Shown here piece by piece: positions 27,132-35,893 of a DNA stretch of 64,000 nt (its first letter is position 1; every line of letters starts with the position of its first letter). Made by a program: the position numbers and the translations under genes. The notes beneath the pieces were generated by a model that was not told the origin of the DNA, did no database searches, and worked only from the letters and a program-made list of their open reading frames with translations. The stretch is from assembly GCA_964556165.1 (NCBI GenBank), contig CAZKVH010000002.1:39829-103828 (forward strand), read 5' to 3'. Source of the stretch: JAQVEM01 sp964556165. GTDB lineage: Bacteria > Actinomycetota > Humimicrobiia > Humimicrobiales > Humimicrobiaceae.

Positions 27132-28763
27132 ATGAAAAAGATACTCGGTGCATGCATTGGAAGTTGCGTACATATTGCAGGAATACTGAATTTTCTAAGC
27201 TTATCCAAAAAATATGGATATAAGACAGAATTTGCAGGTTCGGCCTGTTCGATTGACAGGCTAAAGGAAAATATAGAGAAATATAAACCCGATATTGTTG
27301 CTGTCAGTTACCGACTGTCACCTGAAAGTGCTCTTCCTTTATTTAAGGAATTAAAAGAAAAGATAATAAAAGAGCTTAAAAGAAGTAAGATGGAGTTTAT
27401 TCTGGGAGGGACAAAACCGGTTGCCGAGGTAGGGAAAAAACTGGGAATTTTTAGTGCTATTTTTACCGGAGAAGAAAGAATCGAGGAAATTGAGAGTTTT
27501 TTAACTAAAAAGAAAATCAAAAGGGGAAGCGAAATTCCCCCTCAGGATATTCTGGGGCGTGTTAATTACAAAAAACCTTTCCCGGTTATAAGACATCATT
27601 ATGGAAGGCCTTCTCTCGAAGAAACAAAAAAGGGTATAAGGAAAATTTCCTCAAGTGGGCTTCTTGATGTTATATCTATCGGGCCTGACCAGAATACACA
27701 GGAATTTTTTTTCCACCCTGAGAAGATGGACAGAAATCAGGATGGTGCAGGAGGAGTACCTTTAAGGAGTGCAGAAGATTTTAAGAGTCTTTATTCTGCT
27801 TCAAGAACAGGAAATTACCCGCTGATGCGTTGCTACAGCGGGACGAATGATATTATAAAAATGGCAGAAATCCTTAAGGAGAGTATCAATAATGCATGGT
27901 GTGCAGTACCCCTGTGCTGGTACAATGAGCTTGATAACAGAAGCAGTAGAAATCTTAAAGATGCAATAGCTGAAAACCAATCGGTAATGAGATGGCACGC
28001 AGAGAGAGATATTCCGGTAGAAGTTAATGAATCACATCACTGGAGTCTGAGGTATTCGCCTGATTCAGTTGCTGTAGCAGCAGCTTATATTGCTGCATAC
28101 AATGCCAGGATGATGGGGGTAAAGGTTTATATCTCACAGTATATGTTCAACACGCCACCCGAAACATCATTTACAATGGACCTTGCTAAAATGCTCGCTA
28201 AAGTAGAAATGATAGAGTCCATGCATGATAGCAATTTCCTTACATTAAGACAGACAAGGACGGGATTATTCAGCTATCCTACTGATTATGATGAAAGCAA
28301 GGGCCAGCTTGCCTCTTCTACTTTATTGCAGATGCAGTTGAGTCCGCATATTCTGCATGTAGTTGCTTACTGTGAAGCGGACCATGCTGCAAGAGCAGAA
28401 GATATAATTGAAAGCATAAAAATCGCAAGAAAAGTTATATATAATTATCTTGATGGTTGTCCTGATATGAAATTAGATGGAGATGTTATATCAAGGAAGG
28501 AAGAATTAAAATATGATGCCGGGTTGATTATAGAAAAAATAAAGAGTCTTGATAAAGACAGGAAGTTTGAGAACCCTTTAATTTCTCCGGAAATAATTGC
28601 AAAGTCAATAAAAGCGGGAATTCTTGATGCACCTCATCTTAAGGGAGTAAAAGCCGGAAAGGGTGAAGTAAGAACAGCTTTTATTGATGGTAAAAACGTA
28701 ATAGTTGACAGTTATGGTAAGCCTATAACAGAAGAAGAACGTCTTGATAAAATACCGGTATAA
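27132..28763 (+). CDS. Cobalamin-binding protein with glutamate-mutase-like barrel
   Basis: 543 residues. The N-terminal B12-binding fold keeps the His and Gly of the DxHxxG motif but has Cys for Asp (Cys12-V-His14-IA-Gly17), then S59-Y-R-L62 and Gly92-Gly93, matching the motif order of base-off/His-on proteins. Residues about 200-500 resemble the catalytic barrel of glutamate mutase E or methionine-synthase-like enzymes (MRCYSGTNDI, AWCAVPLCWYNELDNRS, ALxxxVEVNESHHWSLR region). Such fusions catalyse carbon-skeleton or methyl chemistry; the reaction here is unknown. It is coupled to the opine dehydrogenase-like gene upstream. Function is inferred from fold only. Confidence 0.65.
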   Translation: MKKILGACIGSCVHIAGILNFLSLSKKYGYKTEFAGSACSIDRLKENIEKYKPDIVAVSYRLSPESALPLFKELKEKIIKELKRSKMEFILGGTKPVAEVGKKLGIFSAIFTGEERIEEIESFLTKKKIKRGSEIPPQDILGRVNYKKPFPVIRHHYGRPSLEETKKGIRKISSSGLLDVISIGPDQNTQEFFFHPEKMDRNQDGAGGVPLRSAEDFKSLYSASRTGNYPLMRCYSGTNDIIKMAEILKESINNAWCAVPLCWYNELDNRSSRNLKDAIAENQSVMRWHAERDIPVEVNESHHWSLRYSPDSVAVAAAYIAAYNARMMGVKVYISQYMFNTPPETSFTMDLAKMLAKVEMIESMHDSNFLTLRQTRTGLFSYPTDYDESKGQLASSTLLQMQLSPHILHVVAYCEADHAARAEDIIESIKIARKVIYNYLDGCPDMKLDGDVISRKEELKYDAGLIIEKIKSLDKDRKFENPLISPEIIAKSIKAGILDAPHLKGVKAGKGEVRTAFIDGKNVIVDSYGKPITEEERLDKIPV

Positions 28764-28834
28764 AGTAAATTAACGGAGCAGGTGTAATTGCTTCTGGAAT
28801 GCGAAATTAAAGCTTTTTTAAAGTTATCGTAGTG

Positions 28835-28843
28835 TGGTAAAAT
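28835..28843 (+). promoter_or_regulatory. Extended -10 element for the his operon
   Basis: TGGTAAAAT (TGn then TAAAAT) lies 41 nt upstream of hisZ. The same TGGTAAAAT occurs before secG. The -35 is weak. Confidence 0.4.
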
Positions 28844-28883
28844 ACCCTTTTATATTAAATATCAACTATATGTAAAACAAAAA

Positions 28884-30164
28884 ATGTTTGATAATAAAAA
28901 AAGTAATAATATTATAAAACTTCCATTCGGGACGAGGGATATACTTCCTTCTGAAATAGATGAGAGAAATAAAATAAAGGAATTAATTTCGAGAGAGTTC
29001 AGAATGTGGGGTTATGGGGAGGTAAACACTCCTGTATTTGAGTATACCAGAAATATATCGGTTGGTGCCGGTAAGAATTGGAAAGATAAGCTGATTAATT
29101 TTTTTGATGTTGATGGAAATCCGGTATCCCTGAGAAGCGATATGACCATACCCATAGCCAGGCTTGCCGGGATGAGATTAAAGGAAAATCAGCTACCATC
29201 GAGATTTTGTTATTTTGCAGACTCGTTCAGGCAATCCGGAACACAAAAAGGAGCAAGACGGATTTACAATCAGGCAGGTCTGGAGCTTATTGGATTCAAA
29301 AATAGCATTATAGCTGATGTGGAAGTACTTATAATATTAATAAATATTCTAAATGGATTAAACGTAAAGGATTATAAGATAGGTCTGGGGCATGTGGAAT
29401 TTATTGAAGGATTATGCGACTGGTTTGAGCTTGATATAAAGGAGAGAGATTTTATCAGGAACAGAGTTATACTGAAGGACTTTGTTGAACTGGAAAATTT
29501 TTTAAATAAAAGAGACACAAAAAAAGCAAAAATTTTTATAAAATTACTTCAACCGGAAAGTAGTATTGATAAAATAAGTAATTTAATCTCTGATATTGAT
29601 AATAAAAAAGTTATTCAGAGTTTTAATTATATTAAAGAATTAAATAATATACTTACGGGGCTCAATAATAAGGATTATTTTATAACTGATTTTAGCATCG
29701 TAAGGGATTTTGATTATTATACAGGACTGTTATTCGAGGTTTACTGCCCTGCCTTAAATGATATCATAGGCAGTGGAGGAAGGTATGACAAACTTATAAA
29801 AAAGTTTGGGAAGGATATACCCGCGACCGGGTTTGCTCTTGATATCGACCTTGCCCATAAAGCTATTGAGGTACTGCAAGGTAAAGAAGAACTTAAGATT
29901 TTACTGAAAACAGGGAATAATGCAGATATAGGGGATTCTATAAAACTGATTGAAATAGCACGGAAGTTGCATAAAATGGGTGTAATAGTTGAACTGCTCT
30001 ATGAGGATAAGCCGGAGCTTGAAGTTTTTGCACTGGAAAAGAAATATAATATTATTGTTGAGGTCAAATCTAATTTTAAGGATCTGGAAGTACTGGATAT
30101 AAAAAGTAATTCAAGAAAAGTAGAGAAAATAAATGACTTTATTGAAGGGTTAAAAAGGAGATAA
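28884..30164 (+). CDS. hisZ: ATP phosphoribosyltransferase regulatory subunit
   Basis: HisRS-like protein without tRNA-charging function. Class II synthetase fold (LPFGTRDILPSE at residues 12-23, motif 2-like FCYFADSFRQSG, GSGGRYDKL near 296), 426 residues. It sits directly before hisG with no gap (TAAATG). HisG here is the short form, which needs HisZ for activity and histidine feedback. The neighbour decides against a real HisS. Confidence 0.9.
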   Translation: MFDNKKSNNIIKLPFGTRDILPSEIDERNKIKELISREFRMWGYGEVNTPVFEYTRNISVGAGKNWKDKLINFFDVDGNPVSLRSDMTIPIARLAGMRLKENQLPSRFCYFADSFRQSGTQKGARRIYNQAGLELIGFKNSIIADVEVLIILINILNGLNVKDYKIGLGHVEFIEGLCDWFELDIKERDFIRNRVILKDFVELENFLNKRDTKKAKIFIKLLQPESSIDKISNLISDIDNKKVIQSFNYIKELNNILTGLNNKDYFITDFSIVRDFDYYTGLLFEVYCPALNDIIGSGGRYDKLIKKFGKDIPATGFALDIDLAHKAIEVLQGKEELKILLKTGNNADIGDSIKLIEIARKLHKMGVIVELLYEDKPELEVFALEKKYNIIVEVKSNFKDLEVLDIKSNSRKVEKINDFIEGLKRR

Positions 30165-30815
30165 ATGGCAAAAGAAGCAATTAAAATTGCTATCCCAAAG
30201 GGATATTTATTTGAACCATGCGTTGGAGTGCTGGAGAAAGCAGGCTATGACGTGTCTTTTTTGCTGGAAGATAACAGAAAACTATCAATATATTCCAGCA
30301 GGGATTCCATAGTATATATTATATCGCGGCCCATGGATGTTCCTGTATATGTTGAACACGGAGCATGTGATTTAGGATTTTCAGGAAAAGATGCATTAAT
30401 GGAGAAGGAAAGTAAGGTATATGAGCTGCTGGATTTAAAGAATGGTGAGTGCAGGATAATTCTGGCTACTCTAAAAAATGAGATAGAAAATGTTAAGAAG
30501 CACTACAGCCGTTTTGGAGTGGTAAAGGTTGCTACAAGTTATCCAAATATTGCCAGGAAATATTTTGATGAAAAAGGCATTCAGGCAGAGATTATAAAGC
30601 TACATGGCTCTGTAGAACTTGCTCCTGCGCTTGGAATTGCAGACGAGATACTTGACATTACATCAACAGGCAGAACTCTTGAAGATAATAATCTGGTTGA
30701 GATGTCAGAGATTGCAGTATCCACCACCAGGGTTATTGCCAATGCTACAAGTTACAGAGTTAAATATGATTTAATAAATAATTTTATAAATAAAATTAAG
30801 AGTGTTATAAAATGA
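30165..30815 (+). CDS. hisG: ATP phosphoribosyltransferase, short form
   Basis: First step of histidine synthesis: ATP plus PRPP. At 216 residues it lacks the C-terminal regulatory domain, so it depends on HisZ. AIPKGYLFEPCV at the N-terminus; the PRPP loop is DITSTGRTLEDNNL near residue 165-178; EHGACDLGFSGKDAL. Follows hisZ without spacer and overlaps hisB by four bases (ATGA). Confidence 0.94.
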   Translation: MAKEAIKIAIPKGYLFEPCVGVLEKAGYDVSFLLEDNRKLSIYSSRDSIVYIISRPMDVPVYVEHGACDLGFSGKDALMEKESKVYELLDLKNGECRIILATLKNEIENVKKHYSRFGVVKVATSYPNIARKYFDEKGIQAEIIKLHGSVELAPALGIADEILDITSTGRTLEDNNLVEMSEIAVSTTRVIANATSYRVKYDLINNFINKIKSVIK

Positions 30816-31411
30816 TAGAAGAAAAGATGAAAAGAAAAGCAAAAATATCAAGAAAAACTAAAGAAACAGATATAGAACTGGAATTTGAACTTGATGGAAG
30901 TGGTATCGCTGATATAAAAACTTCCATACCTTTTTTTGACCATATGCTGGACAGCTTTACAAGACATGGTAATTTCAATATGAATATAAAGGCTTCCGGT
31001 GACATTGAGGTTGACTGTCACCACCTGGTAGAAGATGTGGGCATATGTCTGGGTAAAGCTATATTTGAATGTTTAAAGGATAAAAGCGGCATAAAAAGAT
31101 TTGGATATATCTTACTTCCTATGGATGATGCAGAAGTGTCAGTGTCTATCGATATAGGAGGGAGAGCTTATCTGAGATATAATGTTGATATAGAGTATGA
31201 AAAGATTAACGGTTTCGAGACCGCTGTAGTTGAAGATTTTTTCAGATCCCTTGTAAGTAATAGTTTTATTAACCTTCATATAAATAAAAATGCAGGTTCA
31301 AACTCCCACCATATTATAGAAGCGATTTTTAAAGCTTTCGGAATAGTTCTTTACGAGGCGAGTAGAAAAAGAGGAACAGATTCCGTACCTTCAACTAAAG
31401 GTTTAATATAA
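30812..31411 (+). CDS. hisB: Imidazoleglycerol-phosphate dehydratase
   Basis: Monofunctional HisB, 199 residues. The two metal-binding repeats HHLVEDVG and HHIIEAIFKAFG are present, as is PFFDHMLDSFTRHG. The ATGA overlap with hisG suggests coupling. ATG 30827 (start of MKRKAKISRKT) is a possible alternative because the family usually begins with R-x-A-x-I-x-R-x-T. Confidence 0.94.
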   Translation: MIEEKMKRKAKISRKTKETDIELEFELDGSGIADIKTSIPFFDHMLDSFTRHGNFNMNIKASGDIEVDCHHLVEDVGICLGKAIFECLKDKSGIKRFGYILLPMDDAEVSVSIDIGGRAYLRYNVDIEYEKINGFETAVVEDFFRSLVSNSFINLHINKNAGSNSHHIIEAIFKAFGIVLYEASRKRGTDSVPSTKGLI

Positions 31412-31498
31412 AAACAGGATAATGACCTTGATTTAATGCGCTTATTGAAAATCAATAAAAAATGTTTGCATATCTACAGGTCGGGAAGAGAGTGAGCT

Positions 31499-32119
31499 TT
31501 GCATATAGCCATCATAAATTATTTTACAGGAAATATAAAAAGTGTTGAGAATGCTTTTAAAAAAGCAGGTGCCGCGGTGGAGGTAACCAGCAGACCTGAA
31601 GATATTATAGATGCGTCAGCTATAGTTCTACCCGGTGTTGGAGCATTTGGAGATGCTTATAGAAATCTCAGTCAATTAAAGCTAATTGAAGTAATCAAAG
31701 AAAATGTAAAGAAAAAACCTCTTTTAGGGATATGTCTCGGAATGCAGTTACTTTTTGAATATAGTCTTGAAGATGGCAGGCATAATGGCCTGGGTTTATT
31801 GAAAGGCCACGTGGGGAAAATTCCTTCAGGTGTAAAGGTGCCACATACTGGATGGAACCAATTAAGAATTTTAAAAGACGATAATAAATTGTTTTCTGGA
31901 ATTAAAGAGGAAGAAAATTTTTATTTTGTTCATTCTTACTATGTTATACCTGAAGATAAGAGTATTATTACCTGTACTACTGATTATGATATTCAGTTAA
32001 CGGCAGGTGTAAAATACGGTAATATCTATGGGTTACAATTCCACCCGGAAAAAAGCAGTAACAGTGGATTAAGAATCCTTGAAAATTTCTGGAATATGTT
32101 ACGGGAAAAAAATCAGTAG
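31499..32119 (+). CDS. hisH: Imidazole glycerol phosphate synthase, glutaminase subunit
   Basis: Class I glutamine amidotransferase feeding ammonia to HisF. Catalytic Cys79 in LLGICLGMQ, His182 and Glu184 in QFHPEKS; 206 residues. The start is TTG 31499 after GGAAGAGAGTGAG; the family N-terminus (M-x-IAIINYxxGN) fits exactly. Confidence 0.94.
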   Translation: MHIAIINYFTGNIKSVENAFKKAGAAVEVTSRPEDIIDASAIVLPGVGAFGDAYRNLSQLKLIEVIKENVKKKPLLGICLGMQLLFEYSLEDGRHNGLGLLKGHVGKIPSGVKVPHTGWNQLRILKDDNKLFSGIKEEENFYFVHSYYVIPEDKSIITCTTDYDIQLTAGVKYGNIYGLQFHPEKSSNSGLRILENFWNMLREKNQ

Positions 32120-32199
32120 AGTTGCATAACTATATTGTTTTTGTAGAATTAATTTATAAACTATAAATTAAATTAATATAAAAAAGTAAGGGTAAGCCA

Positions 32200-32943
32200 A
32201 TGATAGTAATACCGGCAATAGATATAATAGATGGCGCCTGCGTGAGGCTTGTAAGAGGCAGATTTGATACCAGAAAGAAATATTCGGATGACCCGGTCGA
32301 GGTAGCCAGGAGATGGAAAGAAGATGGGGCGACCTGGTTGCATATAGTAGACCTTGATGGGGCCCGTACAGGAGAATTGAAAAATCTGGGAATTGTACAT
32401 GAAATAAAAAAGAAAATAGATATTAAGATACAATATGGCGGTGGTGTGCGTAATATGGGCCTGGTTGGCACTGTTTTAAATAAAGGTGCAGACAGGGTTA
32501 TAATCGGAACAAGAGCTATAGAAGATATAAGCTTTCTGAGAGAAAGTTTTCTAAAATATAAGGATAGAGTCATTGTTAGTCTTGATTATGGAAAAGATGG
32601 AATTATTTTTATAAATGGCTGGCAAAGTCAATCTAAAGCAAATATATTCAAGATTATAGAAAGGCTCGATGCCCTGGGGATGAAACAGGCAATTCTGACT
32701 GATATATCGAGAGATGGAACTCTTGAAGGAGCCAATCTCGATTTTCTAAAGAGAATTTTAGAAAGTTCAGGTTTGGAATTTATATTTGCCGGTGGTATAG
32801 GAAGCTTAAATGATATTATTAATATTAAAGAAATTGAAAATATGGGAATTATCGGTGTAATAGTAGGCAAAGCTCTGTATGAAAAAGAAACCGGCGTCAA
32901 TCTTAAAAAGGCAATAAAGATAGGTAGGGGAAATGATAACTAA
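32200..32943 (+). CDS. hisA: Phosphoribosylformimino-5-aminoimidazole carboxamide ribotide isomerase
   Basis: Half-barrel duplicate TIM barrel, 247 residues; catalytic Asp8 in PAIDIIDG, HIVDLDGA, and the phosphate-binding FAGGIGS near the C-terminus. Overlaps hisF by 11 bases, giving tight coupling. Confidence 0.95.
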   Translation: MIVIPAIDIIDGACVRLVRGRFDTRKKYSDDPVEVARRWKEDGATWLHIVDLDGARTGELKNLGIVHEIKKKIDIKIQYGGGVRNMGLVGTVLNKGADRVIIGTRAIEDISFLRESFLKYKDRVIVSLDYGKDGIIFINGWQSQSKANIFKIIERLDALGMKQAILTDISRDGTLEGANLDFLKRILESSGLEFIFAGGIGSLNDIINIKEIENMGIIGVIVGKALYEKETGVNLKKAIKIGRGNDN

Positions 32944-33691
32944 AAGAATTATCCCGTGTCTTGATGTTGACAGGGGAAGAGTCGTAAAAGGAGTACATTT
33001 TGTAAATATAAGAGATGCAGGGGACCCTGTAGAGCTGGCAGCTTTTTATGATAAAGAAGGAGCTGACGAGATAGTATTTCTTGATATAACTGCATCTCAT
33101 GAGAATAGAAGTACAGTTATTGAACTTGCAAGCAAAGCTGCGGAGAAAGTATTTGTACCATATACTATAGGCGGTGGTATAAGAAGTATAGAGCATATAA
33201 GGGAAATATTAAAGAAAGGCGCGGATAAGATTTCCATAAATACTGCTGCATTTAATAACCCTTCTTTAATTTCAGAGGCTTCAAAGATATTTGGCAGCCA
33301 GTGTATAGTTGTTGCAATTGACGCAAAATATAGAAGCAAGGACTTCTGGGAAGTATATTTAAATGGAGGAAGGACTCCTGCAGGAGTGGATGCTGTAGAG
33401 TGGGCAAAAAAGGTGGAAGAGCTAGGCGCAGGAGAAATACTGTTGACCAGTATGGACAGGGATGGAACAAAGGACGGATACGATATTGACCTTACGCGTG
33501 CTGTTACTTCAGGTGTTAATATACCGGTCATAGCTTCGGGTGGTGCCGGGAAACTGGAGCACCTGAGAGATGTAATTAAATATGCAGATGCCGATGCGGT
33601 GCTGGTTGCTTCCATTTTTCACTATGGCCAGCATAGCATAAAAGAAGCCAAACAGTATCTGAAGTCCGAGGGAATAAATGTTAGAATATAA
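32933..33691 (+). CDS. hisF: Imidazole glycerol phosphate synthase, cyclase subunit
   Basis: 252-residue TIM barrel; catalytic Asp11 in IIPCLDVDRGRVVKGV and the second Asp in VVAIDAK; ASGGAGKLEHL phosphate site. Works with HisH. The start overlaps the end of hisA. Confidence 0.95.
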   Translation: MITKRIIPCLDVDRGRVVKGVHFVNIRDAGDPVELAAFYDKEGADEIVFLDITASHENRSTVIELASKAAEKVFVPYTIGGGIRSIEHIREILKKGADKISINTAAFNNPSLISEASKIFGSQCIVVAIDAKYRSKDFWEVYLNGGRTPAGVDAVEWAKKVEELGAGEILLTSMDRDGTKDGYDIDLTRAVTSGVNIPVIASGGAGKLEHLRDVIKYADADAVLVASIFHYGQHSIKEAKQYLKSEGINVRI

Positions 33692-33783
33692 CCTGAAATT
33701 AAAAAATTAATAAGTTGAATGAGAAATTAATTTAGCAGAATATCTAAACTCATAACAGACTGAAAGGTTGGTATATTACAAAA

Positions 33784-34443
33784 ATGAATAAGAAAATAAA
33801 AGACGCTAAAGTAAATAAAGTCGGTCTGATTCCTGCAGTTATACAGGATTATATATCAGGTGATGTTCTAATGCTTGCTTATATGAGCAAGGAGTCTATA
33901 AAGAAAAGCATTGAAACAGGAACAACCTGGTTCTGGAGCAGGTCAAGGAAGAAGCTGTGGAACAAGGGTGAGACATCCGGGAACATACAGAAGATAAAAA
34001 ATATCAGGTATGACTGTTATGGGAACGCATTGCTTATAAGTGTCGAGCAGATTGGCAATGCCTGTCATACTGGCAATAGAAGCTGTTTCTATAGAAATCT
34101 TAAAGATGTTGAAAAAGACCTTGATTTCGAGAGATATTTTAAGGAAGTAAAAGAAGAGAGCATGCTGGATGAATTATACCATATAGTCAATGAAAGGATA
34201 AAAGACAAAGCAGCTGATTCTTACACTTATTATCTGCATAAAAAGGGTCTGGATGAGATAATAAAAAAATTTGGTGAGGAGAGCATCGAAGTGATTCTAT
34301 CAGCAAAACATCAGAAAAAAAAAGATTCGATAAATGAAATAGCTGATATGCTCTATCATATGATTGTACTGATGGTTGAAAAGAAGATTACTCTTGAAGA
34401 GGTTTTTGGGGAATTAAAAAAAAGGAGACAGGAGAAAGGGTAA
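33784..34443 (+). CDS. hisIE: Bifunctional phosphoribosyl-AMP cyclohydrolase / phosphoribosyl-ATP pyrophosphatase
   Basis: Fusion of HisI (about 1-110) and HisE (about 125-215), 219 residues. HisI zinc cysteines C78, C94 and C101 are present, with WFWSRSRKKLWNKGETSGN. The usual Mg motif D-C-D-x-D reads D-C-Y-G-N here, so two of three Asp are replaced. HisE has KKFGEESIEVILSAK and NEIADMLYHMIVLM. The ribosome site is weak (AAAGGTTGG, far from ATG). pfkA begins 2 bases after the stop codon. Confidence 0.9.
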   Translation: MNKKIKDAKVNKVGLIPAVIQDYISGDVLMLAYMSKESIKKSIETGTTWFWSRSRKKLWNKGETSGNIQKIKNIRYDCYGNALLISVEQIGNACHTGNRSCFYRNLKDVEKDLDFERYFKEVKEESMLDELYHIVNERIKDKAADSYTYYLHKKGLDEIIKKFGEESIEVILSAKHQKKKDSINEIADMLYHMIVLMVEKKITLEEVFGELKKRRQEKG

Positions 34444-34445
34444 TT

Positions 34446-35414
34446 GTGGTGAATAAAAAGAGAAGAATTGCACTGATTACAAGTGGTGGAGATGCCAGTG
34501 GCATGAATGCAACCATAAGGGCAATTACCAGGTATGGAGTATATCGTGGTCTGGAGGTTTATGGATTTTATGAAGGATATAAGGGACTGATAAATAATGA
34601 CTTTAAAGTTCTTGACCTGAATTCGGTTGGGGGAATTATTGATAGAGGAGGAACCTTTCTTTATTCAGCGAGGTCAGAAGAATTTATGTTTAAGAGAGGG
34701 CAGAAAAAGGCGATTGCTAATTTAAATGAAAATGATATTGAAGGTCTTATTGTGATTGGAGGAGATGGTACCTTTAAAGGTGCGCACGAACTCCATGAAC
34801 AGGGTATACAGGTTGTTGGAATTCCTGGTACTATAGATAATGATATTGCAGGAACGGATTATAGTATAGGGTTTGATACGGCTCTAAATGTTATTATTGA
34901 CCTTATATCTAAAATCAGAGACACAGCTTCTTCTCATGAAAGGATTTTTGTGATAGAAGTTATGGGCAGGAATTCAGGTATTATTGCAGTTAATACAGGG
35001 ATCGCATGCGGGGCAGACTTTATATTGATACCCGAAATAAAAATGGACCTGGCTAAAATCGCAAAAAAAATAGGAAATCAGAGAGAAGGAAAGAGACATA
35101 CCCTGATAATAGTAGCGGAGGGAGCAAAAAGTGCAGCCGAGGTCGCTTCATCAATTAAATCGCTGGTTGGACGTGACGTAAGAGTATCTGTTCTCGGACA
35201 TGTACAGAGGGGCGGTTCTCCATCTGCCATGGATAGAATTCTTGCGGCAGAGTTTGGCAAAAAAGCTGTGGATTTATTGCTTGAAGGTAAGAGTGATTGT
35301 ATGGTTGGCATAAGGAGTATGAAGATAGTAGTATCCAGGTTTGAAGATATTCTTGGGGTGACAAAGAGTATAGATAAAGAGCTTTACAGGCTTTCCCATA
35401 TCCTATCATTGTGA
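34446..35414 (+). CDS. pfkA: 6-phosphofructokinase
   Basis: 322 residues, bacterial PfkA length. ITSGGDASGMNATIRA at the N-terminus (Ser replaces the usual Pro), GGDGT and PGTIDND with catalytic Asp. The Gly residues in GGDGT and PGTIDND are those of ATP- rather than pyrophosphate-dependent enzymes. GTG 34446 or GTG 34449, both served by GAAAGGG at the end of hisIE. Co-transcribed with the his operon although functionally glycolytic. Confidence 0.93.
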   Translation: MVNKKRRIALITSGGDASGMNATIRAITRYGVYRGLEVYGFYEGYKGLINNDFKVLDLNSVGGIIDRGGTFLYSARSEEFMFKRGQKKAIANLNENDIEGLIVIGGDGTFKGAHELHEQGIQVVGIPGTIDNDIAGTDYSIGFDTALNVIIDLISKIRDTASSHERIFVIEVMGRNSGIIAVNTGIACGADFILIPEIKMDLAKIAKKIGNQREGKRHTLIIVAEGAKSAAEVASSIKSLVGRDVRVSVLGHVQRGGSPSAMDRILAAEFGKKAVDLLLEGKSDCMVGIRSMKIVVSRFEDILGVTKSIDKELYRLSHILSL

Positions 35415-35415
35415 G

Positions 35416-35504
35416 TGGTGCCGAAGGTCGGGGTCGAACCGACACGAACCTCGCGGTTCACTGGATTTTGAGTCCAGCGCGTCTGCCAATTCCGCCACTC
35501 CGGC
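35416..35504 (-). tRNA. tRNA-Leu (anticodon CAA)
   Basis: Cloverleaf on the minus strand: acceptor GCCGGAG/CTTCGGC, discriminator A and encoded CCA; anticodon stem CTGGA/TCCAG with loop CTCAAAA; long variable arm as expected for Leu; T-loop GGTTCGACCCC. Lies antisense between two plus-strand genes, 1 nt after pfkA. Confidence 0.95.
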
Positions 35505-35513
35505 ACGTAAAAA

Positions 35514-35542
35514 ATAATACAATTTATAATGATTATTATCAA
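35514..35542 (-). promoter_or_regulatory. Promoter of tRNA-Leu(CAA)
   Basis: Minus strand: TTGATA, 17-nt spacer, TATTAT, about 10 nt before the tRNA 5' end, so the primary transcript would start just ahead of the mature tRNA. Confidence 0.6.
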
Positions 35543-35656
35543 TAATTAAAGTGGTTAGTTTGTATTTATATTAATTAAACCAATAAATAATTTTCACGTA
35601 TTATTTATGATATGTAGATAATAAAAGTCTGGAAATAATAGGTTTTTGTATAGATA

Positions 35657-35685
35657 TTGACAATTTTTTACTTATTTATTAAAGT
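35657..35685 (+). promoter_or_regulatory. Putative promoter reading into a short terminated unit
   Basis: TTGACA, 17-nt spacer, TAAAGT. The only thing downstream before a terminator hairpin (35697-35740) is about 50 nt with no ORF. Confidence 0.4.
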
Positions 35686-35696
35686 ATTTAACACAT

Positions 35697-35740
35697 AAGC
35701 GTCATTAAGTTTTTAGGAAATTTGATGGCGCTTTTTATTT
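35697..35740 (+). terminator. Rho-independent terminator in a gene-free stretch
   Basis: AAGCGTCATTA (35697-35707) pairs with TGATGGCGCTT (35723-35733) over 11 bp, counting G-U pairs, followed by TTTATTT and more T. It faces the plus strand. The nearest plus-strand gene upstream is pfkA, beyond an antisense tRNA; it may end pfkA read-through or a short RNA. Confidence 0.6.
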
Positions 35741-35756
35741 GTAGATTTTTTTGTTT

Positions 35757-35865
35757 TTTTACCGGGAATAATTCAAATAAATATATTTATAACTTTATTA
35801 ATACTTTTTTGTATGTTATATTTACAATAAATAAATTTAAAATGATTATGTCTTTTACCGGGAAT
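35757..35865 (+). repeat. 13-bp direct repeat upstream of the cyclase gene
   Basis: TTTTACCGGGAAT occurs at 35757-35769 and again at 35853-35865, 96 nt apart. The second copy is 28 nt before the cyclase start. It is the only G/C-rich word in this gap and could be a regulator-binding site or a deletion/duplication scar. Confidence 0.4.
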
Positions 35866-35893
35866 CGATATCTGATGTAATTTATTAACTAGT

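Noticed and set aside
33097..33615. 172-codon minus-strand ORF
   Set aside because: It is a shadow of hisF, with the low-complexity composition typical of antisense frames here.
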